A stretch of DNA of 64,000 nucleotides from Candidatus Nitrotoga sp. LAW (lineage in GTDB: Bacteria > Pseudomonadota > Gammaproteobacteria > Burkholderiales > Gallionellaceae), in the NCBI GenBank assembly GCA_003402315.1, contig QFXI01000005.1, positions 1-64,000 on the forward strand, written 5' to 3'. Numbering within the stretch: position 1 is the stretch's first letter; each line of letters begins with the position of its first letter. The notes under the pieces were generated by a model. That model searched no databases, was not told where the DNA came from, and saw nothing but the letters and a program-made list of their open reading frames with translations. The position numbers and the translations under genes were made by a program. Below, piece after piece: positions 51,102-59,649 of this stretch.

Positions 51102-51767
51102 ATGGATACAGACTATTGGCGCGAGCGTTGGGTTAGAAATGAAACGGGTTTCCATCAAAATGAAATCAATCCGCACTTGCGGCGATTCTGGCCTACACTG
51201 AACCTTGCGCCAAGCAGCCGTGTATTCGTGCCACTTTGTGGCAAGAGCCAGGACATGCTTTGGTTACGGGCTCAAGGCCATGAAGTAGTTGGCGTGGAAA
51301 TCAGTCCATTGGCGGTTGAAGCATTTTTTGCCGAAAATGGCCTGCAAGCATCAGCTACAAAGCACGGTACCGCCAGTATCTATCAGACAGAAGGACTCCG
51401 GCTTTACTGCGGTGATTTTTTCCAGATGACAGCGGAGGATTTGGCCGGGGTGAGCGCAGTTTTCGACCGCGCTTCTCTTATCGCGCTACCCCCATCAATG
51501 CGCAGCGCCTACGCAGCCCATATGAAAAATATTTTGGCTCCTGGCGTAAAAACTCTATTAGTTACCTTCGATTACCCACAACATGAAATGCAAGGGCCGC
51601 CTTTTAGCGTACAGGAGCCAGAAGTAAGGGCGCTTTATGAGAAAACAAGCGAGGTACGCCTGTTGCATAGCGCAGACATTCTCAACAAGGAAACACGTTT
51701 TCGCGATAAGGGAATAACCCAGTTGCAAGAAAATATTTTTCTTGTAACGCATAACAAACAGGGGTAG
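51102..51767 (+). CDS. tpm: Thiopurine S-methyltransferase family enzyme
   Basis: 221-residue SAM-dependent methyltransferase of the bacterial TPMT type, which in other bacteria methylates selenium, tellurium or thiol compounds. Diagnostic: DYWRERWVRNETGFHQNEINPHL at the N terminus, VFVPLCGKSQDMLWL (SAM loop), VVGVEISPLAVEAFF and the catalytic-site region VFDRASLIALPPSMR. I use the ATG at 51102 in place of the track's TTG. The physiological substrate is not readable. Confidence 0.93.
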   Translation: MDTDYWRERWVRNETGFHQNEINPHLRRFWPTLNLAPSSRVFVPLCGKSQDMLWLRAQGHEVVGVEISPLAVEAFFAENGLQASATKHGTASIYQTEGLRLYCGDFFQMTAEDLAGVSAVFDRASLIALPPSMRSAYAAHMKNILAPGVKTLLVTFDYPQHEMQGPPFSVQEPEVRALYEKTSEVRLLHSADILNKETRFRDKGITQLQENIFLVTHNKQG

Positions 51768-52049
51768 GAAATAGCGATTGCCATCCCCATCGCCAATCCA
51801 GATTTCCGCATTTCTACGTCAAACGTGTAAAGGTAATATTGGTAAGCAAAGGGCTGATTACTCCCTTTTGCGGACTGCCAGACTGTCCATTATTGGCAAC
51901 CGACCTCAGGGACCGTCCGCACAAAATTTTAATCTTTTATCTTCCTAAACAAATACCACGACACCACTTCAATAAATTCTTAATTTTGCTGTAATTTCCC
52001 TGAAACATTATTTCATTATCCTGCGCCTGTACATTCAAAGGAGATGATG

Positions 52050-52280
52050 ATGTTTAACTTGATTCAGAAACCCGAACAACCAAACGACTTACAAGCCTTG
52101 AACTTAGCTATCATTAAGGCAGAAGTGAGGGAGTCACATCGATTGAGATATCAAATAGTCGCATCAAAAATGAGTGTCTATTTGAATAATGCCAATGAAG
52201 AAATCGAACGCAAAATGTTTAACCACTTTTGTGAACGTTTGCTACCAGTCACTTTTCGTGACTGGATGACTAAACGTTAA
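52050..52280 (+). CDS. Short ORF resembling the N terminus of a hemolysin/OlsB-like acyltransferase
   Basis: 76-78 residues. EVRESHRLRYQIVASKMSVYLNNANEEIERKMFNHFCERLL follows the opening of GNAT acyltransferases of the putative-hemolysin/OlsB type (RLRYxVFxxEMGA...FDxxCxHLLV), but the protein stops where the catalytic domain should continue. An AAAGGAG ribosome site six bases before the third Met gives it a good start (52050; the track begins at 52044). Either a truncated relic still translated or a small protein derived from one. The downstream 160 bp do not continue the domain in any frame I checked. Confidence 0.6.
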   Translation: MFNLIQKPEQPNDLQALNLAIIKAEVRESHRLRYQIVASKMSVYLNNANEEIERKMFNHFCERLLPVTFRDWMTKR

Positions 52281-52439
52281 CATACTGACCTGAGGACACC
52301 GCCATAAATCACTATTTCCGCCCAAATCTGGCTTTATCTACCTGACTTAATTTTACCAACATCGAATTTCCCCAATATTCATAAAATAATGGTTTTAAAA
52401 CGGGACTTTTCTGAAAATAATTTTATTTATTTATATTAT

Positions 52440-53924
52440 TCAACTTGTTATTGAAAAGTTAACGCCTACTGCCTTCCATTCTTTAACTTCTGCCTGTAAC
52501 GCATTTTCTGTGAGCGGATTTTGCTCAATCCATTTTTTATCAAGTTTGATGCGATATTCATTGCCATTTTTTTTCAATTGCATTTTAGGCAAAGTCACAT
52601 CCATACGACTACGGCAAAACAAAACCGCCAGACGCAATGCTAATATTGCGGTCCAATCTTGTACTAATCCCGACAATTTTGGCACCTTGGAAAGCGACCC
52701 GCGTTGCGCTCTTACTTGCAACCCGAGTTGAAACTGCTCCATTTTAGAAAAACCCGGCATATCAGCGTTTTCCAGAATATAAGCTGCATGTTTATGATAA
52801 CCACTATGCGCGATAGAAATACCAATTTCATGCAACCTGGCCACCCATTGCAACTGTTGCTGCGCAGCATCGACACCGACGCCATAACCATCCTGAGTCA
52901 CTTGCTTAAAAAGCGACAACGATAAGTCCTCCACACGTTGGGCTTGTAACGGATCAATATGGTAACGTCGCATAAATTGAGTCACCGTAACATCACGCAT
53001 ATCCTGATGATGTAGACGGCCCAACAGATCATGTAGCACCCCTTCTTTAAGGGCGGCATCAGCTACGGTCATATGCCGAATATTCAGTTCAGTGAAAATT
53101 GCCGACATAATGGCCAGCCCACCAGGCAAAACAGGAATGCGATCCGGTTTCAGGCCAAGCGCATCCAGCCGCTTGCATTCCCCTGCTTTCAGTAACATGG
53201 AACGCAGTTTCGCCAGCCCTTCTGCCGTTATACCTTCATTACTCCAATCATTTTGCTTTAACAAATCTGCCAATGCACGTGCGGTACCAGATGATCCAAT
53301 CGCTTCTTGCCAATTTCCGCCGGAAAACTCAAAACGAATTGTTTGCAACTCCATGCGTGCAGCGAGTTCCGCCTGCCGCATGGCATCTTTAGTAATTTTA
53401 CCGTCGCCAAAAAAACGCTTGCTATAGCTGACGCATCCCATATACAAGCTTTCCATTCGAAGCGGCTCCAATCCCTCGCCAATTACGCATTCGGTAGAGC
53501 CACCGCCGATATCAACCACCAGCCTGTTATTTTGCGAGGGTGGCATGCAATTTGCGACCCCCAGATAAATCAGCCGTGCCTCCTCTCGGCCAGCAATTAT
53601 TTCAATCGGAAAACCCAAGGCATCTTCTGCTTTTTCAAGAAAAGCGGCTGCATTTTTAGCCAGTCTGAAAGTATTGGTACCCACTACCCTTACGGCATGG
53701 GCTGGTAAGCCACGTAAGCGCTCACCAAAACGTTTGAGGCATGCAAGGGCACGTAGCTGGGACTCCTCGTCCAAAAAATTATCCGGCGTCAGCCCTGCAG
53801 CGAGACGAACAGTGTCCTTCAAATAATCGAGTGGATATATCTGGTCATCCACCACTCGCGCGACTTGTAGCCGGAAGCTGTTGGAACCTAAATCCACCGC
53901 AGCAATGGTATCGTATGCTTGCAC
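52440..53924 (-). CDS. ppx: Exopolyphosphatase / GppA-type phosphatase
   Basis: 494-residue actin-fold phosphatase that degrades polyphosphate and may hydrolyse pppGpp. Signatures: AVDLGSNSFRLQVARV (phosphate 1 loop), IAGREEARLIYLGVA with the catalytic Glu, VDIGGGSTECVIGEG (phosphate 2), and a C-terminal helical HD-like domain with HEIGISIAHSGYHKHAAYIL. Length is typical. Transcribed alone; no ppk is next to it. Confidence 0.93.
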   Translation of the reverse strand: MQAYDTIAAVDLGSNSFRLQVARVVDDQIYPLDYLKDTVRLAAGLTPDNFLDEESQLRALACLKRFGERLRGLPAHAVRVVGTNTFRLAKNAAAFLEKAEDALGFPIEIIAGREEARLIYLGVANCMPPSQNNRLVVDIGGGSTECVIGEGLEPLRMESLYMGCVSYSKRFFGDGKITKDAMRQAELAARMELQTIRFEFSGGNWQEAIGSSGTARALADLLKQNDWSNEGITAEGLAKLRSMLLKAGECKRLDALGLKPDRIPVLPGGLAIMSAIFTELNIRHMTVADAALKEGVLHDLLGRLHHQDMRDVTVTQFMRRYHIDPLQAQRVEDLSLSLFKQVTQDGYGVGVDAAQQQLQWVARLHEIGISIAHSGYHKHAAYILENADMPGFSKMEQFQLGLQVRAQRGSLSKVPKLSGLVQDWTAILALRLAVLFCRSRMDVTLPKMQLKKNGNEYRIKLDKKWIEQNPLTENALQAEVKEWKAVGVNFSITS

Positions 53925-54189
53925 AGTAATTACCTATAAATACAAAATCAACCACTTACGTGGTGTGCGTATATGGCTTATCAAATTTTAAGTGTATTCG
54001 ACACAAAGTATCACAATCATTTTGCCACTACATACATTTTTTCGTTATTTTCAATAAAATCAATGGTTAACAATATCCATCGGTTTGCCAAAGGCAGCAA
54101 TTCAATAATTGCATTCTAGAGATAATGCTACGAAACCTACTGAACAACGACCCCTCATTTTTTACAAAAAAACATATTGTAACAACCAC

Positions 54190-54654
54190 TTAATGTTTAG
54201 TAGGCCGGCCTGTTTTAAGTATTTCTACTTGCCCTACAACATTAACCAATTCAGGATCAGACAACTTGGACAGGCAAAGTAGCCCTGCCCGCAGCAATTC
54301 ACTTTTCTTCACATAAACACCCACTAGTTGGCACTTTCTCTTTAATGCGGCGAATTGCGAATACTCATTTACGGGCATGGTGAAACTATCACGCACCATT
54401 TTAATTTTTTTAGGCTTGTCTGCCTTCTTCGATAACTTCTCCGCTATAACCACTTTAAGCGGTGTTGCAACAGTTTTTTCAGCAATATTTTTGTTTGCTA
54501 TTTTAGCGGGTACTTTTTTGGGAGCCACTGCTTTAGCCGTTAACACAGGCTTAGGCTTATTATTAACTACCGCTTTAGCTGGCAATGATTTCGTAACAAC
54601 TTTAGACTTAGCAACAGGCTTGGCCTTAACAGGATTTTTTGTTTTTGTCGTCAT
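54190..54654 (-). CDS. Lys/Ala-rich histone-like protein
   Basis: 154-residue basic protein. The N-terminal 85 residues are low-complexity Lys/Ala/Pro/Val repeats (VKAKPVAKSKVV, KPKPVLTAKAVAPKK) like histone-H1-type tails. The C-terminal domain KIKMVRDSFTMPVNEYSQFAALKRKCQ...VKKSELLRAGLLCLSKL is a conserved betaproteobacterial module of unknown function with a ribbon-helix-helix feel. I chose the ATG at 54654, six bases after GGAG. Probably nucleoid associated; inferred from charge only. Confidence 0.75.
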   Translation of the reverse strand: MTTKTKNPVKAKPVAKSKVVTKSLPAKAVVNNKPKPVLTAKAVAPKKVPAKIANKNIAEKTVATPLKVVIAEKLSKKADKPKKIKMVRDSFTMPVNEYSQFAALKRKCQLVGVYVKKSELLRAGLLCLSKLSDPELVNVVGQVEILKTGRPTKH

Positions 54655-55099
54655 GACTCGCTCCAAATTAAATGAAAATTTAAAAAATTATCACGCGTAC
54701 AGACACGTGCAGCCATTTTACACCGTAACAATATAAATTGTTTATATCAATATAAACACGTAAGCTTTATTTTATTTAAAAACTTATATTCATATAGTTA
54801 TATACTCCCTCCTGACAGCCTGAATTACTCAAAATACTAGCCAAAACATAAAAATAAAACTTATAAAATTAAAAAATTTACTAGAGAAATAACAGCAACC
54901 CGATGTTATTGACTTGCGCCAAGACTGGAAAGCCGCCCTGAACCGGTTTAATATTCAGCTTGGGTACGGGGCACACAGCGGCATTGGAACTAACGCCAGC
55001 ATATAATCATGCAGCGCCATACGCACTCCAAACTTTATACTGAATAGCCTAAAGTTTTATGCGATCCTCACATAAGTTTTCATAGAGTTAACTAAATTC
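54655..55099. other. AT-rich intergenic region
   Basis: About 445 bp of AT-rich sequence between two divergent genes (the basic protein and trhO). No ORF of note, repeat or RNA gene seen; it should contain both promoters. Confidence 0.5.
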
Positions 55100-56044
55100 A
55101 TGTCCAATATTGTTATTGCTGCACTATATAAATTTGCCAAACTCCCCGATTACCGCGAGATGCAGAATGGTTTACTCGATTTTTGCATTATGCAAGGGCT
55201 CAATGGAACAATTTTACTTGCTGCGGAAGGTATTAACGGGACTATCGCCGGAACGCGCGCGGGGGTGGATGCATTGATGTTTTTCTTGCGGGCTGATGCC
55301 CGATTGGCAGGCATCGAGCACAAAGAATCCTATTCTGATGAAATGCCTTTTGACAGGATGAAGGTCCGCCTGAAAAAGGAGATCGTCACGCTAGGCGTAC
55401 CAGGCGTGGATCCGAACGAAAAGGTTGGAACCTACGTGGACGCGAAAGACTGGAATGCCCTAATTTCCGATCCAGATGTAGTGCTTATTGATACACGAAA
55501 CGGCTACGAATACGATATAGGCACTTTTCGTGGCGCAGTTGACCCACACACCACGACATTCCGCGAGTTTCCCGCGTACATCAGCAAAAATCTTGATCCC
55601 GCCAAGCATAAAAAAATTGCCATGTTTTGCACCGGCGGAATTCGGTGTGAAAAGGCGACTTCTTTCATGCTCGGACAAGGTTTCGAAGAGGTTTACCACC
55701 TACAGGGCGGCATCCTCAAGTATCTGGAAAACATTCCTGCTGAACAGAGTATGTGGGAGGGTGAGTGCTTCGTATTCGACCAGCGAATTTCTGTTGGACA
55801 GGGCCTGAAAGTGGGAACGCATGAACAATGCTTCGCCTGCCGCCATCCCGTTTCCCAAGAAGAAAAAGCCTCACCCCGTTATCAGGCTGGTATTTCCTGT
55901 CCGCATTGCTTTGATGCCCTGCCGCAAAAAACACGTGAACGTGCAATTGAACGGCACAAACAAAATGAATTAGCACGTAAACGGGGTGGCGCACATATCG
56001 GAGTGCCGCAAAAAAAACAAACAGAGACGCAAAGCGAAAGCTGA
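55100..56044 (+). CDS. trhO: tRNA uridine(34) hydroxylase TrhO (rhodanese domain)
   Basis: 314-residue oxygen-dependent enzyme of wobble uridine hydroxylation in tRNA (formerly YceA). N-terminal acylphosphatase-like domain (about 1-95, with [15 protein letters not shown]), then a rhodanese domain with the catalytic [10 protein letters not shown] loop (about 175), and a C-terminal Cys pair region CFACRHPV...CPHCFD. Length and domain order are normal. Single gene. Confidence 0.96.
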   Translation: MSNIVIAALYKFAKLPDYREMQNGLLDFCIMQGLNGTILLAAEGINGTIAGTRAGVDALMFFLRADARLAGIEHKESYSDEMPFDRMKVRLKKEIVTLGVPGVDPNEKVGTYVDAKDWNALISDPDVVLIDTRNGYEYDIGTFRGAVDPHTTTFREFPAYISKNLDPAKHKKIAMFCTGGIRCEKATSFMLGQGFEEVYHLQGGILKYLENIPAEQSMWEGECFVFDQRISVGQGLKVGTHEQCFACRHPVSQEEKASPRYQAGISCPHCFDALPQKTRERAIERHKQNELARKRGGAHIGVPQKKQTETQSES

Positions 56045-56262
56045 TGGAGTGGATGGTTATTGGTTCTGTATTTTGAAACGTGATTGCTTGCATCGGAAGA
56101 TTGCTGTTTTCAACTGGCAGAATAAGATAATATCTTCTCGACATCGACGCTCAATTGATGACATCATTCCAGGTTGAAATTAATTGTGCGATCTATTTAA
56201 CTTAATTCCATAGCGCAATCAGATTTGCCGCTAGCCACGATTAAAATAACGGAGAGAAATTT

Positions 56263-57135
56263 ATGAAGGCAACCACCCTTGCTGGGGATGTTACTAAATG
56301 TTATGAGGAAGGTGAAAAACGCATATCCAGCAAAGATTATAGCAATGCCTTAAAGTCCTTTAAGCAAGCCGCAGAGCAAGGTCATGCACTGGCTCAAAAC
56401 TATATGGGCCTCATGTATGCAAAAAGCTTGGGAGTTTCGCAGGACTTTATGAAGGCAGAACATTGGTTTCGTCAATCGGCGGAGCAGGGAGAACCGTTGG
56501 CCCAAAATAACCTTGGGCTCATGTATGCCAGAGGTGAAGGTGTTGCGCAGGATTATCAACAGGCGGTGTTTTGGTTGCTTAAAGCCGCTGAGCAGGGAAA
56601 TTCGGAAGCACAATATAATCTTGCGTTCATGTATGCAAAAGGTCAGGGTGTTACCCAAAACGATGAACAGGCAGTTCATTGGTTCCGCAAGGCAGCAGAG
56701 CAAGGAGATGAAATTGCTCAATATAATCTAGCCTTTATGTATGAAAAAGGCATTGGTGTCGCGCAAGATTATCAGCAAGCTGTATTTTTATACAGCATGG
56801 CGGCAGGGCAAGGAAGCACTGATGCCCAACTGAATTTGGGTGGTTTGTACGATGCGGGTGAAGGGGTTGAACAGGACTACAAGCAGGCAGTTAGCTGGTG
56901 GACCAAGGCTGCGGAAAAGGGGCATCCGGTAGCACAAAATAATTTAGGGCTTATGTACGCACAAGGTCTTGGCGTGAACCAGAATTATGTTGAAGCGTAT
57001 AAATGGTTCACCCTTTCCAGTTTGGCTGGTGAAGAAAGCGCAACCAATGGATTGAAGATCGCAGAGTCATTGATGACGAAAGATCAAATTACCGAAGCGA
57101 AGGAATTGCTGAACGACTGGAAGAATTCACATTAA
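56263..57135 (+). CDS. Sel1-like repeat protein
   Basis: 290-residue helical-repeat protein with seven consecutive Sel1/TPR-like units of 36 residues (about 24-270), each of the form A-x-x-W-F-x-x-A-A-E-Q-G-x-x-x-A-Q-x-N-L-G-x-M-Y-x-x-G-x-G-V. No signal peptide or membrane segment, so a cytoplasmic scaffold is likely. Repeats are regular enough to suggest recent duplication. Partner unknown. Confidence 0.92.
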   Translation: MKATTLAGDVTKCYEEGEKRISSKDYSNALKSFKQAAEQGHALAQNYMGLMYAKSLGVSQDFMKAEHWFRQSAEQGEPLAQNNLGLMYARGEGVAQDYQQAVFWLLKAAEQGNSEAQYNLAFMYAKGQGVTQNDEQAVHWFRKAAEQGDEIAQYNLAFMYEKGIGVAQDYQQAVFLYSMAAGQGSTDAQLNLGGLYDAGEGVEQDYKQAVSWWTKAAEKGHPVAQNNLGLMYAQGLGVNQNYVEAYKWFTLSSLAGEESATNGLKIAESLMTKDQITEAKELLNDWKNSH

Positions 57136-57572
57136 TTTGACTAATGTTGGGTAGTCCGTAGGTTAATTATTCTGGATGCCTGATCCAGGAAACATTCGCC
57201 ACAATATGGATGCAAGGTAGCCAGTCTCCTGTCTTTATCGTTCTCATTTCATGAGATTTATTTATGTGGAAACACGATTGAATGAATAGTGTGAAGGAAG
57301 CATCGGTATCTCGACTGGCTACGTTTCCCTTGTATTACATTTATATGATGGCTTGCCCTTTTGCTTGCAGAAGAGCCGGAATGCATTTTTCGTTATTGGA
57401 ATACCGGTCATTTACGGGCTAGGCTCCGTTGTGTTCGTTTACTCCAGACTTTTTCTTCCGCAGCCAATTTTTATTGCATCTGTACTGCCTTGATTTCGTC
57501 CCCATTTAACGTTCCATTTTTTGGTGACGTTCGTTTATTCTGTTCCGCTACTAATAAAAATAAAAGGCAGTT
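57136..57572. other. Intergenic region before radA
   Basis: About 440 bp. A 44-codon plus-strand stretch ending near 57493 encodes a hydrophobic sequence (AFFVIGIPVIYGLGSVVFVY) but has no credible start, so I did not call a gene. Otherwise nothing seen besides the expected radA promoter. Confidence 0.45.
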
Positions 57573-58931
57573 ATGGCGAAAGCAAAAATAATATATAGCT
57601 GCACTGAATGTGGTGGACAGGTTTCAAAATGGCAGGGGCAGTGCCCGCATTGCACGGCTTGGAATACGCTGGTGGAAAGTGTAGCCGAACTGCCAACTAG
57701 CGGGAAAAATCGCTACAGCTCGCTGGCGACAACAAGCATGATGCAGACGCTGGCCGAAGTAAGAGCGGAAGAAGTGCCGCGCACGCCAACCGGCATCGCC
57801 GAGTTTGACCGCGTGTTGGGTGGCGGGTTAGTGGGTGGTGGTGTCGTTTTAATAGGCGGCGATCCCGGGATAGGTAAATCTACCCTGCTGTTGCAGGCGT
57901 TAGCCCATCTCGCGACACATAAAAAAGTTTTATACGTCAGTGGCGAGGAATCGGCACAGCAAATTGCTTTGCGCGCGAAACGACTATCGCTGGATGCACG
58001 TGGAATGTACCTGTTGGCTGAAATTCAACTGGAAAAAATACAATCTGTCATCCAGCAGGAAAAACCCGATGTGGTGGTGATTGATTCCATCCAAACCATG
58101 TATTCTGAACACCTCACATCAGCCCCCGGCTCGGTAGCGCAGGTGCGTGAATCCGCAGCGCAACTCACGCGCATGGCGAAGAGCACAGCAGTGACCATGA
58201 TTCTGGTAGGCCACGTTACCAAGGATGGCACGTTGGCTGGGCCGCGCGTGCTAGAACATATCGTAGATACAGTGCTGTATTTCGAAGGCGATACCCACTC
58301 CAGCTTTCGCATGATACGCGCGTTCAAAAATCGCTTCGGCGCAGTAAACGAACTCGGCGTGTTCGCTATGACCGAAAAAGGTTTACGTGAGGTGAGCAAC
58401 CCTTCCGCATTATTTTTGTCGCAGCATGGCGCGCAAGTGGCGGGTTCATGCGTGATGGTGACGCAGGAAGGAACCCGCCCGTTGCTGGTCGAAATCCAGG
58501 CCCTGCTAGATGAGGCTCACTCGCCCAATCCGCGCCGCCTTTCATTGGGTCTGGAACAAAACCGTTTGGCCATGTTGCTGGCCGTATTGCACCGCCATGC
58601 AGGCATTGCCTGTTTTGATCAAGACGTGTTTATCAATGCGGTGGGCGGAGTGAAAATTACCGAGCCGGGTGCCGACTTGCCCGTATTACTGGCCATCGTG
58701 TCTTCGCTGCGCAATAAACCTCTACCAGAAAAATTAATCGTGTTCGGCGAAGTCGGCCTGGCTGGTGAAATACGTCCGGTGCAGCGTGGTCAGGAACGCT
58801 TAAAAGAAGCGGCAAAGCTCGGCTTCACTATGGCCATTATTCCCAAAGCCAATGCACCGAAACAAAAAATTTCTGGCATGGAAATCATTTCTGTTGGACG
58901 AGTAGATGAAGCTGTAAATGCGTGTAGATAG
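57573..58931 (+). CDS. radA: DNA repair protein RadA
   Basis: RecA-like DNA-branch-migration ATPase (452 aa). N-terminal zinc finger CTECGGQVSKWQGQCPHC, Walker A GGDPGIGKSTLLLQ, the RadA-specific KNRFG motif, and a C-terminal Lon-like domain with GLAGEIRPV. Complete and of normal length. The reading frame stays open for another 40 codons after its TAG stop, noted under findings. Confidence 0.97.
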   Translation: MAKAKIIYSCTECGGQVSKWQGQCPHCTAWNTLVESVAELPTSGKNRYSSLATTSMMQTLAEVRAEEVPRTPTGIAEFDRVLGGGLVGGGVVLIGGDPGIGKSTLLLQALAHLATHKKVLYVSGEESAQQIALRAKRLSLDARGMYLLAEIQLEKIQSVIQQEKPDVVVIDSIQTMYSEHLTSAPGSVAQVRESAAQLTRMAKSTAVTMILVGHVTKDGTLAGPRVLEHIVDTVLYFEGDTHSSFRMIRAFKNRFGAVNELGVFAMTEKGLREVSNPSALFLSQHGAQVAGSCVMVTQEGTRPLLVEIQALLDEAHSPNPRRLSLGLEQNRLAMLLAVLHRHAGIACFDQDVFINAVGGVKITEPGADLPVLLAIVSSLRNKPLPEKLIVFGEVGLAGEIRPVQRGQERLKEAAKLGFTMAIIPKANAPKQKISGMEIISVGRVDEAVNACR

Positions 58932-59281
58932 AAGAAAATAACTTCAGGAATAACCATTTTTGTAACTGTCATTACCACAGACGGTACGGTGGAAGTGGTC
59001 TCTTTGCCTATGGATACCGATGAGCAAGTGAATCGCCTACAGGAAATTGTCTGAGGTTCAGATCAGCTTTCAAATATCACCGATGCATTATTCCCGTTTC
59101 CAGTTCCCACGAGGAGAAATCAAATAATATACATACGTTATGCACGTTTTAATGTTAGGATACTTAAATAATATTTTTAAGCCGAAGCATGCATTGGTTA
59201 ATGCTACGTGAATAAGTCCATTAGTACGTGGCTGAGCCTGTCGAAAAATATTTGCAAATTATTTTATTTCCATAGTAACTC
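58932..59281. other. Intergenic region after radA
   Basis: About 350 bp. It holds a 40-codon stop-free stretch in the radA frame ending at 59054 (TVITTDGTVEVVSLPMDTDE), without a start codon, and a short dispersed motif GAGCCTGTCGAAAAA near 59233. No gene is called. Confidence 0.45.
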
Positions 59282-59338
59282 CTGATTTTTAACAGGAGAG
59301 ATGGAGTGTTAAAACTTAATGCGATGCCGCCCCTTTAA
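59282..59338 (+). repeat. Leader repeat, upstream copy
   Basis: About 55 bp nearly identical to 62088-62144. It contains the ribosome site AACAGGAGAGATG and the first codons (GTGTTAAAACTTAATGCGAT) of the downstream secreted-protein gene, but one missing base turns the frame into a stop after ten codons. It appears to be the broken 5' end of a second gene copy. Confidence 0.8.
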
Positions 59339-59469
59339 TCTATCGAACTGATTAAACCTAGGCAATTCATTAGACCTGATTTGCGCAATGACGCCGCACT
59401 CCCCCCTTTGAAAAAAGGAGATGCTGGTTAAGTTTCCTAATGGATTATCTGGGTTAAATGGGAGCGTAC

Positions 59470-59649
59470 ATGTTTTACGGCAAGAAGAACCAGACGCTCC
59501 AGTTTTGCAAATATGAACCTGCCTATCAATTACAGGAAGGTTTAATTTTAGCGGTGGTTTGCGCACTCCTGGCCACGCCTGCTGCTGCAGGACATCAGTT
59601 CCCCAATAAAAGTTCATTCGCCCGTTCCCTCAGAGCACCACCCGTCTGA
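59470..59649 (+). CDS. Small ORF coupled to the ABC transporter gene
   Basis: 59 residues, MFYGKKNQTL..., with a hydrophobic Ala-rich segment LILAVVCALLATPAAAGHQF that looks like a signal peptide or anchor. A GGGAG lies five bases before the ATG, and its TGA overlaps the transporter ATG (TGATG), which would let ribosomes pass directly to the transporter gene, which itself lacks a good ribosome site. No family recognised. Confidence 0.4.
   Translation: MFYGKKNQTLQFCKYEPAYQLQEGLILAVVCALLATPAAAGHQFPNKSSFARSLRAPPV

Noticed and set aside
57361-57591. 76-aa plus ORF overlapping the start of radA
   Set aside because: Runs into radA in a different frame, no ribosome site and no family; the radA ATG is clearly supported.
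59309-59617. 102-aa minus ORF opposite the leader repeat and small ORF
   Set aside because: Antisense to better supported plus-strand signals; no ribosome site or family resemblance.
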